Source: Streptosporangiaceae bacterium
GTDB taxonomy: Bacteria > Actinomycetota > Actinomycetes > Streptosporangiales > Streptosporangiaceae
NCBI GenBank assembly: GCA_030040475.1
Contig: JASHTQ010000164.1
Location: 1 to 16,324 of the forward strand
DNA: 16,324 nt
Direction of reading: 5' to 3'
In this document: positions 6,979 to 12,275 of the stretch, one piece after another
How positions within the stretch are numbered: the first letter of the stretch is position 1
How the letters are laid out: the number at the start of each line of letters is the position of its first letter
The notes under the pieces: generated by a model
The model's database searches: none
What the model was told of the DNA's origin: nothing
Seen by the model: only the letters and a program-made list of their open reading frames with translations
Position numbers and translations under genes: made by a program

Positions 6979-7613
6979 GCGGGCACCCGGGGCGAGGTCG
7001 CGACTGGACCGGCCGGTTCCCCGGCTTCGACGTGCTTGGCCAGGCACGGCACTGGGACCAGGTGACCGCCGGCGCGGTCATCGCGAGGACCAAGCTGCCT
7101 GCGACGCCCAGGTTCTTCACCGGGCCCGAGGTGCCGTGCGTCCGCGCCCTGCTCGACCTGCTCATCGGCCAGCAGCGCGACTGGCTGGTGCCGGTACTTG
7201 AGATGGTCGACTCCCGGCTGGCGGCGGGCGAGACCGACGGCTGGCGGTACGCGGACATGCCCGAGGACGGCCAGGCCTGGCGGGACACACTGTCGTACCT
7301 GGACGCGGACGCTTTCCTGCGCTGCGGTACGGCGTTCGCCGACGCCGCCGAGATCGACCAGATGGCGCTGGTCCAGGCCGTCCAGGACCTCGGGTCGGCG
7401 GACTGGCACGGGCTGCCCGCCGCGCACGTGTGGAGCCTGTGGACCAGGTACGCCTGCACCGCCTTCTATGCGCATCCGTACGCCTGGGCCGAGATCGGCT
7501 TCCCGGGACCCGCCTACCCGCGCGGCTACAAGAACGCCGGGGTCGGCAAGCTCGAGCCGTTCGAGGTCCGGGACGGGCGACCCGGCGAAGATCCGGTCCA
7601 GGAGGGCGCCTGA
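6975..7613 (+). CDS. Gluconate 2-dehydrogenase subunit 3-like protein
   Basis: A 212-residue protein matching the gluconate 2-dehydrogenase subunit 3 family, the small partner of membrane-bound GMC dehydrogenases. Recognisable parts are FFTGPEVPCVRALLDLLIGQ (residues 47-66) and the C-terminal AFYAHPYAWAEIGFPGPAYP (163-182) followed by RGY; the aromatic/Pro-Gly block is the family hallmark. Proteobacterial members usually carry a twin-arginine signal. None is visible here: the N-terminus (MSGHPGRGRDWTGRF) is short and lacks a hydrophobic core. The complex therefore probably works on the cytoplasmic side or is exported by other means. The GTG start overlaps the upstream stop as GTGA, and the TGA overlaps the next ATG (7611-7615), so all three genes are coupled. 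Family assignment is good; the substrate is not known. Confidence 0.87.
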   Translation: MSGHPGRGRDWTGRFPGFDVLGQARHWDQVTAGAVIARTKLPATPRFFTGPEVPCVRALLDLLIGQQRDWLVPVLEMVDSRLAAGETDGWRYADMPEDGQAWRDTLSYLDADAFLRCGTAFADAAEIDQMALVQAVQDLGSADWHGLPAAHVWSLWTRYACTAFYAHPYAWAEIGFPGPAYPRGYKNAGVGKLEPFEVRDGRPGEDPVQEGA

Positions 7614-9241
7614 TGGGCCTCCTGGACGGCGTCCGCGCGCGGAACGAGTCGGCCTGGCTGCTGCCCAACGACGGCACCAGGACCAACCACCGGCTCCGCC
7701 GCGACATGCGGCGGTTCGCCGACTCCGACGAGATCGACCTCGTCATCGTCGGCTGCGGCGCGGGCGGCTCGGTCCTGCTGCAGCGGCTGGCCCGGGCGGG
7801 CTGGAAGGTGGCGGCCCTGGACGCCGGGCCGTTCTGGGACCCGGACACCGACTGGGTCAGCGACGAGGCGGGCTCGCACCGCCTGTACTGGACCGACCCG
7901 CGGGTGATCGCGGGCACCGACCCGGTGCCGATGGGCTCGAACAACTCCGGCCGCGGCGTGGGCGGCTCGATGGTCCACTACGCCGGATACACCCCGCGCT
8001 TTCACCCGAGCGACTTCATGACCCGCACGCTTGACGGGGTGGGCGCCGACTGGCCGGTGCGCTACGCCGAGCTCCGCCCGTACTACCAGCAGATCGAGCA
8101 GGAACTGCCGGTGGCCGGCGAGCGCTGGCCGTGGGGGGACCCGCACGGCTACCCGTACCGGCCGCATCCGGTCGGCGGGAACGGCGAGGTGTTCCTGCGC
8201 GGCGCGGCCAAGCTCGGGATCACCGCCAAGGTCGGCCCGGTGGCGATCGCCAACGGGAGGTTCGGCAACCGGCCGCACTGCATCTACCGCGGCTTCTGCC
8301 TGCAGGGCTGCAAGGTCAACGCCAAGGCGTCGCCGCTGATCACGCACGTCCCCGACGCGCTCGCCCGCGGCGCGGAGGTGCGCGCCGACGCGATGGTCAC
8401 CCGCGTCGAGGTGGACGAGCGAACCGGACGGGCGACCGGAGTGCGGTACGTGGCTGACGGGGCGGAGCGGTTCCAGCGGGCGCGGATGGTCGCGGTGGCC
8501 GGGTACTCGATCGAGACGCCGCGGCTGTTGCTCAACTCCGCGTCTGGCCGCTTCCCTGACGGCCTGTGCAACGACTTCGACCAGGTCGGGCGGTACCTCA
8601 TGGTCCAGGGCGCACCGCAGACCGCGGGCCGCTTCGACGACGAGGTGCGCATGTACAAGGCGCCGCCGCCCGAGGTGAGCTCCGAGGAGTTCTACGAGAC
8701 CGAGCCGGGCAAGGACTACAAGCGCGGGTTCTCGATCCAGAACGTCTCGCCGCTGCCGATCACCTGGGCCGAGCACGTGGCCGCCCAGGGGCACTGGGGC
8801 GGGTCGCTGCGCGAGTACATGAGCGACTACGTGCACTGGTCGTGCCTGGGGGCGCTGTGCGAGTTCCTGCCGCTGGCGGAGAACAGGGTGACGCTCGCCG
8901 ACGAGAAGGACTCCTACGGCCTGCCGGTGGCCCGCTTCTCCTACTCGCAGTGCGACAACGACCGGGCGCTGGCGCACGCGGCGCAGGCGGTGATGGAGGA
9001 CATCCTGCACGCGGCGGGCGCCGACGAGGTCATCACCATCCAGCGCTACGCCCACCTGGTCGGCGGCGCCCGGATGGCGCACGACGAGCGGCACGGCGTG
9101 GTGGATCAGAACTGCCGGAGCTTCGCGGTCCCCAACCTGTACATCACCGACGGCAGCGTGCTGCCGACCCAGGGCAGCGCCAACCCCGCGCTGACGATCA
9201 TGGCGGTGGCCGCCCGCGCGGCTGATCACCTGGCCGGCTAG
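7613..9241 (+). CDS. GMC-family FAD-dependent dehydrogenase (gluconate/sugar dehydrogenase flavoprotein-like)
   Basis: A 542-residue glucose-methanol-choline oxidoreductase. The FAD Rossmann motif is VIVGCGAGGSVLLQRLA (residues 44-60), ending with LDAGPFWD. The second FAD block is NNSGRGVGGSMVHYAG (110-125). GFCLQGCKVNAKASPL is the Cys-containing G-C-x-x-G-C-like segment seen in this subgroup. The C-terminal active-site region has HLVGGARM (His481) and GSANPALTIMAVAARAA (Asn524), resembling the H-x-x-G-G-A-x-M of gluconate dehydrogenases. It should oxidise a sugar, sugar acid or alcohol and pass electrons through FAD. GGAGG at 7599-7603 is the ribosome site for ATG 7613, which overlaps the previous stop. 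There is no Tat or Sec signal. No cytochrome c gene follows, unlike the classical three-subunit enzyme. Family is certain; substrate and acceptor are open. Confidence 0.94.
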   Translation: MGLLDGVRARNESAWLLPNDGTRTNHRLRRDMRRFADSDEIDLVIVGCGAGGSVLLQRLARAGWKVAALDAGPFWDPDTDWVSDEAGSHRLYWTDPRVIAGTDPVPMGSNNSGRGVGGSMVHYAGYTPRFHPSDFMTRTLDGVGADWPVRYAELRPYYQQIEQELPVAGERWPWGDPHGYPYRPHPVGGNGEVFLRGAAKLGITAKVGPVAIANGRFGNRPHCIYRGFCLQGCKVNAKASPLITHVPDALARGAEVRADAMVTRVEVDERTGRATGVRYVADGAERFQRARMVAVAGYSIETPRLLLNSASGRFPDGLCNDFDQVGRYLMVQGAPQTAGRFDDEVRMYKAPPPEVSSEEFYETEPGKDYKRGFSIQNVSPLPITWAEHVAAQGHWGGSLREYMSDYVHWSCLGALCEFLPLAENRVTLADEKDSYGLPVARFSYSQCDNDRALAHAAQAVMEDILHAAGADEVITIQRYAHLVGGARMAHDERHGVVDQNCRSFAVPNLYITDGSVLPTQGSANPALTIMAVAARAADHLAG

Positions 9242-9319
9242 ATGGCGGCGATCGGCGGGATGCTGTTCGGTTACGACATCGGCGTGATCCACATCGGCAC
9301 CCTCCTCGTCGCGGATTAA
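9242..9319 (+). pseudogene. 5' remnant of a sugar-porter (MFS) gene
   Basis: Immediately after the GMC stop codon a 25-codon ORF reads MAAIGGMLFGYDIGVI and then HIGTLLVAD before TAA 9317-9319. The block GG-x-LFGYD-x-GVI is the first-helix signature of sugar-porter transporters, where SGALLFI normally follows. Here the match breaks after GVI and the frame stops nine codons later. About 95% of the gene is missing, so it is a remnant. Its position, one base after the dehydrogenase stop, suggests a sugar transporter was once the fourth gene of the operon. Confidence 0.65.
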
Positions 9320-9404
9320 GAAGTCGATGTCATATTTGCCGCAGCAGCGCATAAATGGCCCGTAGCCGGGGAGCAGCGGGATCCGTTTCCGAGGAGGTAG
9401 AGCT

Positions 9405-9596
9405 GTGTTCAACGACATCGTCCGCTATATCAAGATCAAGCGTCTCTCCCAGGGGCAGGGTCGCCCCGAACTAGTACCGATCAGGGGGTCGAGGGCGTAT
9501 CCGCAGCGCTCGAACCAGGGCGCGGCAGATGGTACCGGAGATTTCGACTCTGCTAGCAGGGGAGGCCCGTCCGGGGGCTCAGCAGCGAACGCATGA
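9405..9596 (+). CDS. Small hypothetical ORF (63 codons) with strong ribosome site
   Basis: A GTG start at 9405 is preceded by GAGGAGG (9391-9397), a near-perfect Shine-Dalgarno at about 7 nt spacing. The product begins MFNDIVRYIKIKRLSQGQGR, an amphipathic basic helix, and then becomes Gly/Ser/Ala-rich and low in complexity (ending GGPSGGSAANA), as if the original reading had been lost. I recognise no family. It may be a real small protein or the first ~15 codons of a truncated gene fused to noise. The strong ribosome site is the main support. The last 44 bp overlap the minus-strand 47-codon ORF in antisense. Confidence 0.4.
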   Translation: MFNDIVRYIKIKRLSQGQGRPELVPIRGSRAYPQRSNQGAADGTGDFDSASRGGPSGGSAANA

Positions 9597-9696
9597 AGCG
9601 CCGCTCGTAACGCAGGACGAGTGATCTGGCCGGCCCGGGACAGCAGGACCGGTAGTCGGCCGGGCTGACGACGGCCAGGTCAGCGTCGAGAGTCAC
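9553..9696 (-). CDS. Small hypothetical ORF (47 codons), minus strand
   Basis: A GTG start at 9696 is preceded on the minus strand by GGAGGCAAGG, a full GGAGG with 5 nt spacing, and the frame ends at TAG (9553-9555). The 47-residue product begins TLDADLAVVSPADYRSCCPG and continues into a basic/aromatic stretch, LVLRYERRFMRSLL. About 85% of third codon positions are G or C, like the real genes around it. It contains a Cys-Cys pair. I do not recognise a family. It lies 91 bp downstream of the MFS C-terminal fragment on the same strand, so it may have been a small cotranscribed gene or the start of a truncated one. Confidence 0.42.
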   Translation of the reverse strand: MTLDADLAVVSPADYRSCCPGPARSLVLRYERRFMRSLLSPRTGLPC

Positions 9697-9787
9697 CCTT
9701 GCCTCCGATTTTCCTGGTCACCTTACGTGCCGGGCGGGCGGGGTGCCGCGACTTTCGGCGACCGACGGGGCGACCGCGCTGGCGGGG

Positions 9788-9890
9788 TCAGCGCTGCTCG
9801 GTGAAGTCTTCCAGGCTGGATCCTCTGGGCTCGGGCAGCAGGGCGGGGGTGACCAGCAGCCCGAGCAGCGAGATGTCGGCGACCAGCGGC
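9788..9890 (-). pseudogene. 3' remnant of an MFS sugar-porter-like gene
   Basis: The last ~34 codons of a minus-strand frame ending at TGA 9788-9790 read as one hydrophobic helix, LVADISLLGLLVTPALL, followed by PEPRGSSLEDFTEQR. Helix plus P-E-x-x-G-x-S-L-E-D is the canonical end of sugar-porter/MFS proteins. Upstream of about 9890 the same frame turns into Arg-rich nonsense at the very point where a MerR fragment begins on the other strand. The rest of the transporter, about 400 residues, is absent. The family match is by motif only. Confidence 0.6.
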
Positions 9891-10005
9891 GCGCAGCGCG
9901 GGCGGCACCCGCCGGTACTCTCGCCGGGACATCGACCGGCTCGCCGAGATCTGCGCGCTGACCGCCGCGCGGCAGCCGCGTCCACGCGACGGCAGCGGGG
10001 CGTAG
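9889..10005 (+). pseudogene. Remnant of a MerR-family helix-turn-helix gene
   Basis: In the frame ending at TAG 10003-10005 the translation contains AARSAGGTRRYSRRDIDRLA followed by EICAL. This is the wing and second helix of MerR-type DNA-binding domains (G-x-R-x-Y-x-x-x-D-[IV]-x-x-L-x-x-I). The N-terminal recognition helices are missing upstream and the tail after about 9960 is unrelated (TAARQPRPRDGSGA). There is no start codon or ribosome site for it. It is an internal scrap of a regulator gene. Confidence 0.5.
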
Positions 10006-10042
10006 CACGGGACGCCCGGGTCAGCCGTCCTGCCCGTCCCGC

Positions 10043-10165
10043 TTGCCGCACAGCGGCCCTGGCGGTCCGACCTATGAGCAGCTATATGCCGAGGCCCGCA
10101 GCCGCAACAGTAAGGGCCGTTCGTCAATGAACAAGGCCGAGCTCGCGCGGGCGCTTGGGCGCTGA
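10043..10165 (+). pseudogene. Rho_N-like / SAP-like C-terminal domain fragment
   Basis: The frame ending at TGA 10163-10165 encodes GGPTYEQLYAEARSRNSKGR followed by SSMNKAELARALGR. The pattern [TS]-x-x-[QE]-L-Y-x-x-A-[KR]-x-x-x-[IVS]-x-G-[RK]-S-x-M-[NST]-K-x-E-L-x-x-A-L is that of the Rho-termination-factor N-terminal-like domain found at the end of small actinobacterial proteins. No ATG/GTG start or ribosome site precedes it; a TTG at 10043 would give a 40-residue protein. I treat it as the tail of a lost gene, though a tiny expressed domain cannot be excluded. Confidence 0.5.
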
Positions 10166-10251
10166 CCTTGCCAGAGTTGTCCGCGTCGGCTGCCGAATCC
10201 CTCGGCCGCATGCGGTCGCCAGGACTGCGGCCGACGGCGTACGGTGTGCTC

Positions 10252-10911
10252 ATGTCGGCCGAGGTGCGATCGATTGTCGCCGTGACGTATGTCAGGGACA
10301 TCGATACCTCGCGCGCCTTCTATGAGCTGCTCGGGTTCGGCGAGCGCACGTCCGGGCGCGCCGCGACCGCGGCATGGACGGTCATGCAGCAGGGCGAGAC
10401 GCTCGTCTTGCTCGGCTCGACGACGCCGCCGCTGGCGATCCCGCCGCTGCCGCTGCTGTTCTACTTCTTCTACGCCGACCTGGACTCCGTCGTCGCCGCC
10501 CTGGATGCCGCCGGGATCCAAGGCGTCAGAACCGGGCACCCGCCGCACGCGCTCGGCGGCGAAGTAAAGGTGGTAGACCCCGACGGCAACACCCTGCTGC
10601 TTGGCCAGCGGGAACGATCCGCATCTCAGGCGCCGGCCGCCGACGACACCTCGATCCAGTTCTCCCTGCTCAAGGAGGCCGCCGCGGTGGTGGCCGCTCA
10701 GGGGGGAACCTCGCATGCCTGCCAGGTGCGCGGGCCCGGAGGCAAACCGTGCCCGACCAAGGCCGAGGTGAAGCTCGCCGACTCGCTGGGCGACAGTGCG
10801 TGGGTGTGCTTGGTGCACGCCGAGGACATCCTGGTAACGGTGCCCACTACGTTCATCGCCAACCAGGGCGACCATGGCATCGCCGCGTTCATGGCCGGAA
10901 AAGCGATATAA
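10252..10911 (+). CDS. VOC-domain protein with Cys/His C-terminal extension
   Basis: A 219-residue protein. Residues 6-118 are a vicinal-oxygen-chelate (glyoxalase-like) domain: SIVAVTYVRDIDTSRAFYEL (7-26), FYADLDSVVAALDAAGI (73-89) and VVDPDGNTLLL (107-117). The remaining ~100 residues are not part of a normal VOC protein. They hold Cys157, Cys167, Cys186 and His189 in C-x9-C...C-x2-H spacing (HACQVRGPGGKPCPTKAEVK, then WVCLVHAEDIL), which suggests a zinc-ribbon-like module. I chose ATG 10252 because the VOC strand starts five residues later; an upstream TTG at 10168 gives 28 extra low-complexity residues. The ribosome site is poor, so the message may be leaderless. It is the only intact gene in a stretch of debris. 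Function unknown. Confidence 0.8.
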   Translation: MSAEVRSIVAVTYVRDIDTSRAFYELLGFGERTSGRAATAAWTVMQQGETLVLLGSTTPPLAIPPLPLLFYFFYADLDSVVAALDAAGIQGVRTGHPPHALGGEVKVVDPDGNTLLLGQRERSASQAPAADDTSIQFSLLKEAAAVVAAQGGTSHACQVRGPGGKPCPTKAEVKLADSLGDSAWVCLVHAEDILVTVPTTFIANQGDHGIAAFMAGKAI

Positions 10912-10955
10912 CGGCCGATTCCGTGACGATCCTAGACTGATGCCCGCCTGCCGAC

Positions 10956-11215
10956 GTGATGATCGCGGTCGAGCCGGACGGCTCCCTGGCGGAGTGGTGG
11001 GACGCCGCCTCGCCCGTCGGCCAGAAGCCCGCGCACAAGGTCGGCCGGATGCCGATCTGCTGGGGCCCGGACTCCGACGAGTGCGTCCGGCGGGCGCACG
11101 AGCGGTTCGGCTGGTTCGGCGGCGGCTGGAAGGTCAACGCGGAGCTGCCGAGCACGGCGGGCTTCGCCGACGCCACCAGTTTCGTCCGGTGGCAGGACGT
11201 GGTCGGCTGCCTCGA
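10956..11215 (+). pseudogene. Internal fragment of an F420-dependent LLM-class oxidoreductase gene
   Basis: The plus-strand frame from 10956 encodes DGSLAEWWDAA, then HKVGRMPICWGPDSDECVRR, then AHERFGWFGGGWKVNAELPS and TAGFADATSFVRWQDVV. These match the C-terminal third of glucose-6-phosphate-dehydrogenase-like LLM flavin/F420 enzymes, in which ELP-x-x-x-x-F-x-x-A-x-x-[FL]-V-x-x-[ED]-D-V is characteristic. The TIM-barrel N-terminus is missing: only 44 bp separate it from the previous gene and no ribosome site is present. The usual AxxIPCG ending is replaced by unrelated sequence after about 11215. The family match is from recall, not a search. Confidence 0.6.
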
Positions 11216-11467
11216 GGCGCCCGGGCGGACCATTACACTGCGTTTCTCGTTCATGATCGGGCTGACCGGCGCACTCGGCGCCGCAGTGACCTATGGCCTG
11301 GTCGACGTAGCCAGCCGGGCGCGGTCGGTTCTGACAGCTCACCGTTCACCAGCCTGCTCAGTCGCACCAGCACCGGAAGTGTGGCGAATCCGGGCCGACT
11401 CATCTGCCGGCCATTCGCATCATCCACCTCACAGGGACCACCAGTCACTGAGCGCAATGCCGTGAGC

Positions 11468-11520
11468 GGGGCTCGTGACGCACAAGCCCCTTCTTGCGGG
11501 GCCTGTGACCCACAAGCCCC
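11468..11520. repeat. Twin 23-bp palindromic repeats (30-bp period)
   Basis: Two direct copies, 11468-11490 and 11498-11520, are separated by TTCTTGC. Each folds into a 10-bp stem with a 3-nt loop. The right arms are identical (CACAAGCCCC). The left arms are GGGGCTCGTG and GGGGCCTGTG, each with a single different mismatch to the ideal GGGGCTTGTG. The layout resembles REP/BIME-type extragenic repeats or a double intrinsic terminator. They sit 29 bp past the stop of the minus-strand gene, where they could end its transcription. Confidence 0.7.
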
Positions 11521-11540
11521 GGTACCAGCAGGCAAATCCA

Positions 11541-11555
11541 TCGTGATCATCACGA
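11541..11555. repeat. 15-nt palindrome over the stop codon of the chimeric ORF
   Basis: TCGTGAT-C-ATCACGA is a perfect 7-bp-arm palindrome. The stop codon of the minus-strand ORF (TGA, 11550-11552) lies within its right arm. It may be a hairpin at the 3' end of the message or a protein site. Confidence 0.45.
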
Positions 11556-12275
11556 GATGCGGGCCAGAACCGCATCGTTGACCCCGTCCAGCAGCCCCCA
11601 CAGGCAGTCGAGCATGCCGAGTACCCGGCGCTCGTCGTAAGCCGTCCTGGCCACCGTGGCGTCGAACAGCCGGTAGTCCCAGTCGTAGTTCCTGACCAGC
11701 GCCGGGCCGTCGGCCAGCACGGCGGCCTGCGAGCAGCCGGTCAGGAACGGCGGCGGGTTCCACAGGGCCAGCGCCGCCCCGGCCATCGGGTCGTCGCCGA
11801 GCATGGCGGTCAGCCGCTGCCAGGTCGGGACGAGCTCGGGCATGTGCTGCTCGAGCCGCGCCCTGGCCTGGTCAGTGTCCGGGCGGTTGTTCGCGCCCTG
11901 CTGCCACCACCGGCGGAAGGCCGGCCAGACCGCGGCGAGCTGCGCGGCCATCCGGTCGCCCGGCTCGTCTTCGGCGAACGCTCGCACGGTCAGCGGGATG
12001 ACCTCGTTGGCCGATCTCAGGCGATGCGTCAGGTTGACCATGCGCCGCTGCTCGGCAAGCTGGGCCTCGCGAACGTCCCGGGCGTGGCCGGGGCGCGCAC
12101 CACCTCTCGTTCGGCCAAATGTCAGCACCGTGCACGCGCCGCACTGGCCGTGATCGCAGCCCTTCTTCGAGCCGGTCAGGCCGAGACGCTCGCGGAGCAG
12201 GTCGAGCAGCGACGTCCGCGGATCGATGTCCAGCCGGCGGCTGGTGCCGTTGACCTCGAGGATGATCTCGCTCAT
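11550..12275 (-). pseudogene. Chimeric ORF: [2Fe-2S] ferredoxin start fused to part of a C45-family acyltransferase
   Basis: A 241-codon ORF made of two unrelated halves. Residues 1-52 are the start of a xanthine-dehydrogenase/CoxS-type [2Fe-2S] subunit, ending in GSKKGCDHGQCGACTV with Cys40, Cys45 and Cys48. The fourth ligand and the second iron-sulfur domain are missing. From about residue 57 the sequence matches the C45 (acyl-CoA:6-aminopenicillanate acyltransferase-like) family: EVIPLTVRAFAEDEPGDRMA, NPPPFLTGCSQAAVLADGP with Gly180-Cys181 as the expected self-cleavage/nucleophile site, and DCLWGLLDGVNDAVLA. That half also stops early, where the family continues for 100 or more residues. 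The most likely origin is a deletion that fused two genes and lost both remainders (junction near 12110-12120). The start overlaps the upstream gene's stop as ATGA, so it may still be translated. Both activities should be lost. Confidence 0.75.

Larger units (their letters stand above)
9320..10251. other. 932-bp region of short ORFs and gene fragments
   Basis: No full-length gene is present between the dehydrogenase operon and the VOC gene at 10252. The region holds, in order: a 63-codon ORF (9405-9596, plus), a 47-codon ORF (9553-9696, minus), an MFS C-terminus (9788-9890, minus), a MerR tail (9889-10005, plus) and a Rho_N-like tail (10043-10165, plus), each listed separately. The pieces from different families lie within a few bases of each other, as expected after repeated insertion and deletion. 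I see no transposase, terminal inverted repeats or tRNA that would name the agent. Bases 9320-9390 contain nothing I recognise. Confidence 0.6.
10912..11549. other. 638-bp region with LLM fragment and palindromes, no intact gene
   Basis: Between the VOC gene and the chimeric minus-strand ORF I see a fragment of an F420-type LLM oxidoreductase (10956-11215), twin 23-bp palindromes (11468-11520) and the left half of a palindrome centred on 11548, all listed separately. The plus frame after the LLM fragment reads FMIGLTGALGAAVTYGLVD (about 11249-11306), one membrane-helix-like segment possibly from another lost gene; I cannot assign it. The rest shows no domain on either strand. Confidence 0.55.

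Noticed and set aside
7526..9418. 630-codon minus-strand frame opposite the GMC gene
   Set aside because: Shadow of the flavoprotein. Its first 40 residues (from 9418, including GYGPFMRCCGKYDIDFLI) look more natural, but I could not link them to any family.
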